DNA of 42,106 nt, taken from assembly GCA_016938835.1 (NCBI GenBank), contig JAFGTW010000013.1, positions 1-42,106 of the forward strand. The letters run 5' to 3'. The DNA comes from Patescibacteria group bacterium (lineage in GTDB: Bacteria; Patescibacteriota; Patescibacteriia; Patescibacteriales; UBA12465). The translations under genes and the position numbers were made by a program. How positions within the stretch are numbered: position 1 is the stretch's first letter; each line of letters begins with the position of its first letter. Positions 1 through 6,859 of the stretch are shown in pieces. The notes under the pieces were generated by a model. The model did not search any database and was not told where the DNA came from. It was given only the letters and a program-made list of their open reading frames with translations.

Positions 1-11
1 CCGCATTAACA

Positions 12-39
12 AAAATAAGCTATTACTAGCTTATTTTTT
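12..39 (+). terminator. Intrinsic terminator of an upstream gene
   Basis: An 11-bp perfect stem (AAAATAAGCTA / TAGCTTATTTT) with a TTAC loop is followed by more T. It closes whatever lies left of the window. Confidence 0.8.
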
Positions 40-124
40 GTTATATAGAGCAGGAAAAAATATTTTTATCATAATTAAACTATTTAATAATTTATACTAA
101 TAACTAAATATGTCATAAAATTTC

Positions 125-154
125 TTGACAGTTTTATTGATATTAATATATAAT
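125..154 (+). promoter_or_regulatory. Promoter of the trmB-like/glmS operon
   Basis: TTGACA (125-130), 18-bp spacer, TATAAT (149-154). Transcription would start near 161, so the regulator must begin at the ATG at 179 and not at the TTG at 125, which is part of the -35 box. Confidence 0.8.
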
Positions 155-178
155 TATTATCATAAATTATATAGATAT

Positions 179-919
179 ATGGATACAACTATTTTAAAGA
201 AAATTGGACTGTCTGAAAGAGAAATGACAGTTTATTTAAAGCTTTTAGAGTATGGCCCAATTTCTGTTCGTGGTCTAGCTGAAATAGCCAAATTAAACCG
301 AGGTAGCGTTTATGAAGTTTTAAAAGAACTGCAGAATAAGTCATTGGCCAGCTATTTTAATGACGCCACTAAACAAAAATTTGTGGCTGAAGATCCAGCA
401 CAATTAAAGAGGATTGTTAGCGCTGAAGAAGACCGTGTTCGCCTCCTTAAAAATAGTATTGATCCTTTAATATTAGAACTGCGCTCCATTGGTGGAAATA
501 GTGAAAATCAACCAGTGAGCAAACTGTATGAAAAAGACGCTGGTATTAGAGCCATCTTAAATGATTTATTAGACACCTTAAGTCAGGAAGAAGTAAAAGA
601 ATATTATGTTTACTCGGCTAAAGATGCTAGCAACGACATTAACCGCGCCTATCCAAAATTTAATGAATTAAGAAATAAGGGCAAGATATTTGTCAAAGCG
701 ATTTCCTTGGCTAAAGGCGGTGGCACTAATGGACTAGATGAAAGACGTTGGCTGGGAAGTGATGATGGCTCGGCTACTTTCATTATTATTTATGCAGGTA
801 AGTGCGCCTTCATTTCTCGCAATAAGCAGGGTGAACCAGTTGGAATTTTAATTGAAAATCAAATGATTTATAATACTCAAAAGGTAATTTTTCAAGGTCT
901 TTGGAATCACCTTAAATAA
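179..919 (+). CDS. TrmB-family winged-helix transcriptional regulator
   Basis: This 246-residue protein opens with a winged helix-turn-helix (about residues 5-75: 'LSEREMTVYLKLLEYGPIS', then 'LNRGSVYEVLKELQNKSL') of the TrmB/sugar-specific type. A helical linker and an effector-like C-terminal domain (about 115-246, with 'SKLYEKDAGIRAIL') follow. TrmB proteins usually control sugar metabolism and bind a sugar ligand. The ATG at 179 is preferred because the promoter runs up to 154. Only 3 bp separate its stop from glmS, so the two are almost certainly co-transcribed. I infer that it senses an amino-sugar or hexose signal and controls glmS; the ligand cannot be read from sequence. Confidence 0.8.
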   Translation: MDTTILKKIGLSEREMTVYLKLLEYGPISVRGLAEIAKLNRGSVYEVLKELQNKSLASYFNDATKQKFVAEDPAQLKRIVSAEEDRVRLLKNSIDPLILELRSIGGNSENQPVSKLYEKDAGIRAILNDLLDTLSQEEVKEYYVYSAKDASNDINRAYPKFNELRNKGKIFVKAISLAKGGGTNGLDERRWLGSDDGSATFIIIYAGKCAFISRNKQGEPVGILIENQMIYNTQKVIFQGLWNHLK

Positions 920-922
920 TAT

Positions 923-2755
923 ATGTGTGGAATTGCTGCCTACATTGGAGAAAAAAACGCCTACCCTATAATTTTGGAGGCCTTAAAACGCTTAGAATAC
1001 CGTGGCTATGATAGTGCTGGCATTACTCTTTATAATGAAGGCAAAACAACTATATATAAAGAGACCGGAGCTATCGTCCAGTTAGAAAAAAGTTTGGGCA
1101 AACAAAGCCCAAAGGGAAAAATTGGCATTGGGCATACCCGCTGGGCTACGCATGGCGCTGCCACAGCTATTAATGCCCATCCTCATCATTCTCAAGATAA
1201 GCGTTTAAGTCTTGTTCATAATGGCACTATTTTAAACCACTATATTTTAAAAGAAGATTTATTGGCGAATAATTTTAGCTTCTATGGAGAAACTGATACA
1301 GAAATTTTAGTTAACTATTTATCTCATCAGCAAAAAAAAGAAAATTTAAACTTATTAGAAACTGTTTTACGTAACGCGGGAAAATTAGAAGGTCGTTCTG
1401 TGTTTGTTATTCATGACAAACAAGATCCAGAAAAACTAATTGCTTGTAATCTTGGCGGCGATCTATTTATCGGCAAAGGGAAAGGTAAACAAATTTTATT
1501 ATGCTCCGATAAAAATGCATTAGCTGGCTATGCTGATAAGGTTTTAAATCTATTGCCGGGAATGGTGGCAGTGATTGATAAACATTGTCATATTTTTGAT
1601 TTAAATACACAAACAGAATTAAACCCTGAGTGGGATAAATTAAAATTAAACAGTGAAGCGTTAGAAAAAGGGACATATCCCCACTTCATGCTTAAAGAAA
1701 TTTTTGAACAAGAAACTGCTATTAGCCAAACTATCAAACATTTAACCAAGACTTCTCCCAATAGACTAGAATTAGTGCTTGAGCCCTATCGCCGAACAAT
1801 AACGCGCTTACGCAAAATAACTATAATCGCTTGTGGTACATCTTGGCACGCCGGCCTAGTGGCTAAACATTTCTTTAATGAGCTTGCTGATTTGCCTGTC
1901 TATTGTGAATATGCTTCCGAATTTATGCCTAATGACGTAGGCTCAGGTGATTTAGTAATCGCGATCTCTCAATCAGGCAGTACCGCCGACACCTTACAAG
2001 CGGTTCAAGCAGCTAAAGATGCGGGAGCAACAATTATAAGTATTTGCAACGTGGACGGTTCAGCCATAACAAATCTAGCTAACGTTTCTCTTTTAACTAA
2101 AGCGGGGCCAGAAATAGGTGTCGCTTCTACTAAGGCTTTTACTACTCAGCTTGCTGCCCTACTATTAATCGCTAGTCAGTGTGGCGAATGGCGCGGATAT
2201 CTCAGCCCAAATAAAAAGAAGGCTCTTTGGCAAGAATTAAAAAATATCCCTATTAAAATTAAAGAGGTTTTACGCAGTAATCCAAAAATAGCTGAACTCG
2301 CCCAAAAATACCAAACAGCTAATAATTTTTTATATCTCGGCCGAGGAACAGGGTTCCCAATTGCCATGGAAGGAGCTTTAAAATTAAAAGAAGTGTCATA
2401 TATTCATGCGGAGGGTTTATCGGCAGGAGAAATGAAACATGGTTCTATTGCTTTAATAGATGAAAAAATGCCTTCACTATTTATTGCGCCTAAAGATGAA
2501 CACTATGACAAAATAATGAATAATCTTTTAGAAATTAAGGCCCGTCATGGCAAAATTATTGCTATTACCAGCGAAACCGACAAACAAATAGAAGCTGAGG
2601 CTGATGATATTATTTCTATCCCCACTTGTCCTAAATTGCTATACCCTTTTTTAACAGTTGTACCTCTGCAATTATTTGCTTATCACGTTGCCTTGCTACG
2701 TGGCACCAATATTGATAAGCCTCGCAACTTAGCAAAATCGGTAACAGTAGAATAA
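923..2755 (+). CDS. glmS: Glutamine--fructose-6-phosphate aminotransferase (isomerizing)
   Basis: GlmS makes glucosamine-6-phosphate from fructose-6-phosphate and glutamine, the first step toward UDP-GlcNAc for peptidoglycan. The 610-residue length is normal. It begins MCGIAAYIG, which puts the nucleophilic Cys at position 2 after Met removal. The class II glutaminase domain spans about 2-220 (with 'GHTRWATHG' and 'HNGTI'). Two SIS sugar-isomerase domains follow (about 285-430, including 'CGTSWHAG' and 'SQSGSTADT'; and 460-600, including 'GRGTGFPIAMEGALKLKE'), ending in the family's 'KSVTVE' tail. It is the second gene of the TrmB operon. No glmS ribozyme precedes it; only 3 bp of spacer is present. 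Confidence 0.97.
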   Translation: MCGIAAYIGEKNAYPIILEALKRLEYRGYDSAGITLYNEGKTTIYKETGAIVQLEKSLGKQSPKGKIGIGHTRWATHGAATAINAHPHHSQDKRLSLVHNGTILNHYILKEDLLANNFSFYGETDTEILVNYLSHQQKKENLNLLETVLRNAGKLEGRSVFVIHDKQDPEKLIACNLGGDLFIGKGKGKQILLCSDKNALAGYADKVLNLLPGMVAVIDKHCHIFDLNTQTELNPEWDKLKLNSEALEKGTYPHFMLKEIFEQETAISQTIKHLTKTSPNRLELVLEPYRRTITRLRKITIIACGTSWHAGLVAKHFFNELADLPVYCEYASEFMPNDVGSGDLVIAISQSGSTADTLQAVQAAKDAGATIISICNVDGSAITNLANVSLLTKAGPEIGVASTKAFTTQLAALLLIASQCGEWRGYLSPNKKKALWQELKNIPIKIKEVLRSNPKIAELAQKYQTANNFLYLGRGTGFPIAMEGALKLKEVSYIHAEGLSAGEMKHGSIALIDEKMPSLFIAPKDEHYDKIMNNLLEIKARHGKIIAITSETDKQIEAEADDIISIPTCPKLLYPFLTVVPLQLFAYHVALLRGTNIDKPRNLAKSVTVE

Positions 2756-2785
2756 AGCTAAAAAATTACTCGGATAGCTTTAATC

Positions 2786-2838
2786 TTGCCAAAATCTATA
2801 TTTTTGCTATAATATCAACAAAGAAACCCTTGAGGTTT
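2786..2838 (+). promoter_or_regulatory. Promoter and short leader hairpin of the dksA-like gene
   Basis: TTGCCA (2786-2791), 16-bp spacer, TATAAT (2808-2813). Right after the expected start is a small inverted repeat, AAACC (2824-2828) / GGTTT (2834-2838), followed by TATTTT. It could be a weak attenuator. Confidence 0.6.
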
Positions 2839-2869
2839 TATTTTAATTTGACTAAGAATAAATAAGAAT

Positions 2870-3253
2870 ATGGAAAATACTTTAGATAAAAAAGTCCTTG
2901 AGACAATTAAAAAAGAATTATTGTCACGCCGCGAACAAATTGTAAGCAGCTTGGAAGATATCTCTCAGCCAGACATTCACGAAGCTGATAACTTAGGCTC
3001 TAAATTTCCCGAATACGGAGATAAACCTGATGAGAACGCTCAAGAAATTAGTGACTATTCCACTAATTCAGCCGCCGAAAAAGTTTTGGAAAAAACTTTA
3101 GAGGATATTGATGGTGCGTTAAAACGTATGGAAAACGGCACTTACGGCGTTTGTAAATATTGCGGACAAATGATAAATCCCAAAAGACTACAGGCCAGAC
3201 CAGTAGCTAGTGCTTGTATTACCTGCAAAAACGAATTACAGGGAAATGAATAA
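2870..3253 (+). CDS. TraR/DksA-family zinc-finger protein
   Basis: This 127-residue protein has a helical N-terminal part (1-90) with acidic stretches ('EADNLGSKFPEYGDKPDENA') and a C-terminal four-Cys zinc finger, CKYCGQ...CITC. That is the DksA/TraR arrangement that lets these proteins enter the RNA polymerase secondary channel. Residues such as 'ALKRMENGTYGVCKYCGQ' are typical of the family. It starts 57 bp after its promoter's -10 box. Its end overlaps the lspA start by 8 bp, so the two are translationally coupled, an arrangement seen in other bacteria. Whether it responds to ppGpp cannot be judged. Confidence 0.88.
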   Translation: MENTLDKKVLETIKKELLSRREQIVSSLEDISQPDIHEADNLGSKFPEYGDKPDENAQEISDYSTNSAAEKVLEKTLEDIDGALKRMENGTYGVCKYCGQMINPKRLQARPVASACITCKNELQGNE

Positions 3254-3731
3254 ATTTTTTTATAACAACCGATACTTACAAAACATAGCTGGGCTAATAG
3301 TCGTAGCTATGTTTTTTATAGGCGACAGAATTCTAAAAGCTCTCGCTTTAAATAGCGGACAAGGGCAACTATTTCCACTTATTAAAAACTGGCTTAATTT
3401 TCACTACGTTCCCAACCCTTACATTGCTTTCTCTTTGCCTTTATCAGGATTATTACTAACAATTATTATAAGTATCTTTATTTTACTCCTACTTTTCTAT
3501 ATTATTTACTTAATATTAAACAAAAAGAGCCATAAAGCTCTTATTCTTCCCTTGACATTTATTTTATTTGGTGCTATAAGTAATCTACTAGACCGCTTTC
3601 TCTACGGTCCAGTTATTGACTACTTTGATCTCAGATATTTTACTGTTTTCAATATAGCCGACGCCATGATTAGTGGTGGTGTACTTATAATTTTTTTGAT
3701 ATATGCATTTTCGAGAAAGTCATCTAATTAA
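3246..3731 (+). CDS. lspA: Lipoprotein signal peptidase (signal peptidase II)
   Basis: LspA cleaves the signal peptide of diacylglyceryl-modified prolipoproteins in the cytoplasmic membrane. The 161-residue protein has about four membrane helices. It carries the family blocks 'NPYIAFSLP', 'GAISNLLDRFLYGPVIDYFD' and 'FNIADAMISGG', which supply the two catalytic aspartates (in VIDYFD and FNIAD). The ATG at 3246 is chosen because translation from there starts with a normal N-terminus (MNKFFYNN) and couples to the dksA-like stop. The partner enzyme lgt lies at 22.7 kb, and a candidate substrate lipoprotein at 11.8 kb. Confidence 0.93.
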   Translation: MNKFFYNNRYLQNIAGLIVVAMFFIGDRILKALALNSGQGQLFPLIKNWLNFHYVPNPYIAFSLPLSGLLLTIIISIFILLLLFYIIYLILNKKSHKALILPLTFILFGAISNLLDRFLYGPVIDYFDLRYFTVFNIADAMISGGVLIIFLIYAFSRKSSN

Positions 3732-4419
3732 CAAGGAAATCAAAGCAGAAAAAAAAGCAGAATTGGAAGGAGTAGCTGCAGAGACAATAATCAATGTTAA
3801 TAAACATGGACTTGCTATTGGCAAAGGAAAAACTGCAGAAATAAAAATATTAGATAAAGAAAATGCTATTTGCGTAAAAATAGTAGATATCAATAAAGTT
3901 AGAAGAGAGAAAATCCCTCTTACTAATTATGTTGATGGAGAGCTCGATTTTCTAGATAAACTGAATGATCAAAATTTTCTCAAATCTATTGGCATCTCAC
4001 AAAAAATCATTGCCCCTAAACCTCTTTTTAGTTACAGTGAGAATGGTTATGGCTTTCTTTTTATGGAACGTATAAAAGGAGCGTCTTTACGAGAAGTTTT
4101 TGATGGAACAAATCAAGAAAATACCCCAAAAAACATAAACTGGCCAGAATTTCTAAAAAAATTAAAGGATATAATTACAAAATTAAATACTGCTAACATT
4201 TATCATCGCGATTTACACCCAGGTAACATCATGATTGATGAACAACAAGAGCCTATTATTATAGATTTTGGTAACGCCTACGAATCATTTTATAGCGAAG
4301 ATACTCCTTACACCGAGATGGGTATGAATAATCAAATTAACTATCACAAAGATAGTGAATATATCAAAGAAATAGAAAAAGAAATAGAAAAAATAGAAAT
4401 ATTAAAAAATAATCTATGA
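3703..4419 (+). CDS. Protein-kinase-fold phosphotransferase (RIO/Bud32/APH-like)
   Basis: This 238-residue protein has a kinase fold. Visible parts are a putative nucleotide-binding N-lobe ('GKGKTAEIKIL', then a candidate ATP Lys in 'ICVKIVD'), a hinge segment 'GFLFMERIKGASLR', the catalytic loop 'YHRDLHPGNIM' (residues about 167-177) and the metal-binding 'IIIDFGNAY' (DFG-like). The C-terminus is Lys/Glu-rich. It overlaps the end of lspA by 29 bp and the next gene by 4 bp, so it belongs to the dksA-lspA transcript. The fold and catalytic residues are visible; the substrate (protein, lipid sugar or small molecule) is not. The start is uncertain. Confidence 0.75.
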   Translation: MHFRESHLINKEIKAEKKAELEGVAAETIINVNKHGLAIGKGKTAEIKILDKENAICVKIVDINKVRREKIPLTNYVDGELDFLDKLNDQNFLKSIGISQKIIAPKPLFSYSENGYGFLFMERIKGASLREVFDGTNQENTPKNINWPEFLKKLKDIITKLNTANIYHRDLHPGNIMIDEQQEPIIIDFGNAYESFYSEDTPYTEMGMNNQINYHKDSEYIKEIEKEIEKIEILKNNL

Positions 4420-4634
4420 AAGAATCAAAAGCTTTCACATCGGAAATCAAATTAGCAATAAAAGCATTGCTAGTAAACCCGATGACAACCGTTCAACTCA
4501 AACATCCTTTTAACGGCGTTTACGTACAAAAAGAAATGCCAACAAAAGATAGATTTGATGAACGTTCGTTTTCAGAGTACGATGAAAATGAAACAGGAAC
4601 GTTTTTTTTGGTCTATAAAAACATTCTTGGCTAG
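4416..4634 (+). CDS. Small protein of unknown function
   Basis: A 72-residue hydrophilic protein (MKESKAFTSEIKLAIKALLV...) with no membrane helix and no motif I recognise. Its ATG overlaps the stop of the kinase-like gene (ATGA), and a strong terminator follows at 4660, so it is the last gene of the dksA-lspA operon. The coupling suggests it is real and might act with the kinase-like protein; that is inference. Confidence 0.6.
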   Translation: MKESKAFTSEIKLAIKALLVNPMTTVQLKHPFNGVYVQKEMPTKDRFDERSFSEYDENETGTFFLVYKNILG

Positions 4635-4659
4635 AGAATGCATAGCAACAAAAAACAAA

Positions 4660-4686
4660 AGCCCTATTTTTAGTAGGGCTTTTTTA
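4660..4686. terminator. Bidirectional terminator between the lspA operon and tsaE
   Basis: AGCCCTA (4660-4666) pairs with TAGGGCT (4674-4680), with A-rich sequence before and TTTTTT after. It can end the plus-strand operon. The tsaE stop lies inside the stem, so it also serves the minus strand. Confidence 0.85.
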
Positions 4687-5113
4687 TTTCTATTTTTCTA
4701 ATATTCTCTTCACTAGCAACTAATTTAATAACTATAAGCTCTTTTGGTAAAATATCTTTCACCTTCTCTGCCCATTCAATTGCTGTAATAGTATCTGCTT
4801 GATTAAAATAATCACTAATACCAATATCACTAAGTTCAGAAGACGAGCTTAAACGATAAGTATCGACATGACACAGTTGCTTAATTTTAGCTCTATTAGC
4901 CTGATACAGCTTCATTATAGCAAAGGTTGGGCTATTTACCTGAACTTTAACACCTAGACCAGCGGCAAGGCCTTGAACAAAGGCAGTTTTACCAGCACCT
5001 AAATTACCAAACAAAGCTAAGACCTCTCCTCCTTTTAGAGTTCCTGCAAATTTTTGAGCAATAGCAAAGGTTTCCTCTGGACTATGGCTAATATATTCTT
5101 TAATTGAGTTCAT
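4670..5113 (-). CDS. tsaE: tRNA threonylcarbamoyladenosine biosynthesis ATPase TsaE
   Basis: TsaE is the P-loop ATPase that works with TsaB and TsaD to put threonylcarbamoyl on A37 of ANN-reading tRNAs. The 147-residue protein is of normal length. It has the Walker A motif GNLGAGKT (about residues 36-43), the family segment 'VNSPTFAIMKLY', 'CHVDTYRLSS' and 'AIEWAEK'. Its stop lies in the terminator shared with the facing operon. It stands alone on the minus strand, separated from the tRNA/rplS block by a structured non-coding element. Confidence 0.93.
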   Translation of the reverse strand: MNSIKEYISHSPEETFAIAQKFAGTLKGGEVLALFGNLGAGKTAFVQGLAAGLGVKVQVNSPTFAIMKLYQANRAKIKQLCHVDTYRLSSSSELSDIGISDYFNQADTITAIEWAEKVKDILPKELIVIKLVASEENIRKIEIKKPY

Positions 5114-5198
5114 ATTTCTATTCTAAAGGATAAGTCAAATAAAATAAAGGCTTTAATGCCTACTATCAGATCAAACCATTTGCCGTTCTGAAAGCAAT

Positions 5199-5226
5199 AA
5201 AAAAGAAGCCAAAAGGCTTCTTTTTT
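5199..5226. terminator. Symmetric hairpin terminator
   Basis: AAAAAAGAAGCC (5199-5210), AAAA loop, GGCTTCTTTTTT (5215-5226): 12 perfect pairs, with runs that allow termination in both directions. It closes the hairpin-rich element on the minus strand. Confidence 0.85.
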
Positions 5227-5230
5227 ATTA

Positions 5231-5480
5231 TGTGGGCGCACAAGGATTTCCGTGCTCACTTTTTGCCAGATCCGCCAGCTGGCGGAGCAAAAAGTTCACG
5301 TGTCCAGGGTTGGCGTCCGATATGCCCCCGGCATATCGTCCGACGCTCTCCTTTTCGCTATTTCTTCCGAAATAGCTCAAGACTCGCTTCCAACCAGTCC
5401 GAATCCTTTTGTCGTTCCGACAATATAACAAAAGAGACTCACAAATGAGTCTCTTTTGTTATTGTGGGCGCACAAGGATT
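5231..5480 (-). repeat. tRNA-3'-end-flanked, hairpin-rich non-coding element
   Basis: An 18-bp direct repeat, TGTGGGCGCACAAGGATT, occurs at 5231-5248 and again at 5463-5480, where it is the 3' end of tRNA-Val. The DNA between is visibly GC-richer than its surroundings and is a chain of inverted repeats. These are: 5251-5300 (ACTTTTTGC/GCAAAAAGT around the perfect palindrome TCCGCCAGCTGGCGGA), 5313-5346 (GCGTC..GATATGCC-CCC-GGCATATC..GACGC), 5357-5376 (GCTATTTC-TTCC-GAAATAGC), 5409-5423 (TTGTCG-TTC-CGACAA) and the tRNA terminator at 5427-5460. I see no credible coding frame. It looks like a small structured mobile or repeat element, or an RNA read on the minus strand after tRNA-Val. Confidence 0.65.
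5427..5460 (-). terminator. Terminator after tRNA-Val
   Basis: AACAAAAGAGACTCA (5427-5441) pairs perfectly with TGAGTCTCTTTTGTT (5446-5460) across a 4-nt loop. On the minus strand it ends in a T-rich run just downstream of tRNA-Val. Confidence 0.85.
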
Positions 5481-5538
5481 CGAACCCTGGACCCCTTCGG
5501 TGTAAACGAAGTGCTCTAACCAGCTGAGCTATGCGCCC
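5465..5538 (-). tRNA. tRNA-Val (anticodon TAC)
   Basis: The minus strand gives a full cloverleaf: acceptor GGGCGCA/TGCGCCC, D-arm AGCTCAGCTGGTTAGAGC, anticodon stem CTTCG/CGAAG with loop TTTACAC, and T-arm GGGTTCGAATCC. The discriminator is A and CCA is not encoded. It lies 15 bp after tRNA-Leu(GAG), probably on the rplS transcript. Confidence 0.95.
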
Positions 5539-5553
5539 TATGTTCTTAAGGGG

Positions 5554-5637
<84 letters not shown>

Positions 5638-5683
5638 TGTCTTAAAGGGGCAATTAAGCCCCTCAAGCTTATTGAAATATTAT

Positions 5684-6043
5684 TTAGCGAATCACCTTTT
5701 CCTTCAAACGCTTCTTATAACCACGCTTTAAGAAATATAATTTAGAACGACGAACAGTAGCAATTTTTTTAACTTCAATTTTATCAATTGTAGGTAAATT
5801 TAATGGAAAGATTTTTTCCACACCAACACCATTGGAAACTTTGCGAACAGTAATAGTAGCGCCAATTTCTTTCTTATGTTTGCGTGCAATAATCATGCCT
5901 TCAAAATATTGAATGCGCTCTTTTTCTTCCCCTTTAGAATTTAACTCCTTAATTTTCTGATGAATTCTGACCGTCATGCCCGGCTTTAATTCCAGCTCTT
6001 CGGTCTTCTTCTCCTCTTTAGAGTTAATGGTTTTATCTGACAT
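5684..6043 (-). CDS. rplS: 50S ribosomal protein L19
   Basis: L19 lies at the 30S-50S interface of the large subunit. The 119-residue protein has the family core 'LKPGMTVRIHQKIKE', 'RIQYFEGMIIARK', 'TVRKVSNGVGVEKIFPL' and 'VRRSKLYFLKRGYKKRLKEK'. An acidic/Lys-rich extension of about 18 residues precedes the core. Two tRNA genes follow directly on the same strand. The start at 6043 has an AT-rich upstream (ATATAT-ATG) and no Shine-Dalgarno. Confidence 0.96.
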   Translation of the reverse strand: MSDKTINSKEEKKTEELELKPGMTVRIHQKIKELNSKGEEKERIQYFEGMIIARKHKKEIGATITVRKVSNGVGVEKIFPLNLPTIDKIEVKKIATVRRSKLYFLKRGYKKRLKEKVIR

Positions 6044-6129
6044 ATATATTTGGCAAAAACCAGAAACGAGGTGCTAAGCATCTCGCTCTGTCTAAATTAC
6101 TTAAGTCAAGTCTAATATTATAATCAAAT

Positions 6130-6693
6130 TTAACACTTGTCAAGACGTGAACAAACATAATCATAAACCTCTTTAAAAACTTGTTCTTGGCTTAGATTCG
6201 TGGTATTTAGATAAAAATCGTAGTGTTCTGTCGCATAAACCTCAATATCATAATACTTTTTATAACGCAAATTATCACTTTCTAAGCGTTTTTTAAGACT
6301 AAGTTTTACTGCTTCAACGCTATTGGTATCGCCACCTTCATTTCTCTGATTATCCTGTTGCAAATGATTAAATACCCGTCTAGCTCCTTCATCTTCATCA
6401 ACATCAAGATAAATCTTTAATGAATGAGGAATAAAATACCAAGAAGTTCTACCCTCAATAATAAAATTATCATTTTCTTCCCCGAGCTTTTTCTGATATA
6501 AATCCACTTCCTGATCAGTAATGGGATCACTTTCTCCTAATTTATTGTATTCAGCTAAAGTTAAACCTTTCTTGGCGGCAGCTTCACGCTTTAAGCCACC
6601 CATATAATAACGAGGCCAAGCAAACTTTTCTGATAATTTTTGAGCAATGGTTGATTTACCAGAACCATGAGCCCCACTCAATGAAATAATCAT
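6130..6693 (-). CDS. Cytidylate-kinase-like P-loop nucleotide kinase
   Basis: This 187-residue protein starts with a P-loop, 'ISLSGAHGSGKSTIAQKL' (Walker A about residues 7-15). Then come 'YYMGGLKREAAAKKGLTLAEY' (a nucleoside monophosphate binding region as in the cytidylate-kinase-like family), 'FIIEGRTSWYFIP' and a lid-like Arg-rich segment 'LKKRLESDNLRYKKYYDI'. This family phosphorylates CMP/dCMP or a related substrate; the exact one is not certain. It is separated from rplS by about 85 bp and is divergent from smc. Confidence 0.8.
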   Translation of the reverse strand: MIISLSGAHGSGKSTIAQKLSEKFAWPRYYMGGLKREAAAKKGLTLAEYNKLGESDPITDQEVDLYQKKLGEENDNFIIEGRTSWYFIPHSLKIYLDVDEDEGARRVFNHLQQDNQRNEGGDTNSVEAVKLSLKKRLESDNLRYKKYYDIEVYATEHYDFYLNTTNLSQEQVFKEVYDYVCSRLDKC

Positions 6694-6754
6694 AAAAATA
6701 AAAAGCGCGAAATATACTGATTAATCACACGCCCTCTTGCTTAATAGATATTAT

Positions 6755-6829
6755 TTTACTTTTATCTTTGAAATATACTATAATAATAACATATTTAGAA
6801 TAAGGAGCAAGTCATTGTTGTTGCTTGCT
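6755..6829 (+). promoter_or_regulatory. smc promoter and leader hairpin
   Basis: TTTACT (6755-6760), 18-bp spacer, TATAAT (6779-6784). The leader holds AGCAAG (6806-6811) / CTTGCT (6824-6829), and a run of seven T directly precedes the smc ATG. The box pattern nearly matches that of the lipoprotein gene at 11.7 kb. Confidence 0.65.
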
Positions 6830-6859
6830 AATAATTAACACCGCGTAAGCGCTTTTTTT

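Noticed and set aside
125-178. N-terminal extension of the TrmB-like protein from a TTG at 125
   Set aside because: The TTG is the -35 box of the promoter; the RNA would start downstream.
923-1000. glmS ribozyme
   Set aside because: Only 3 bp separate glmS from the upstream gene; there is no room for a ribozyme.
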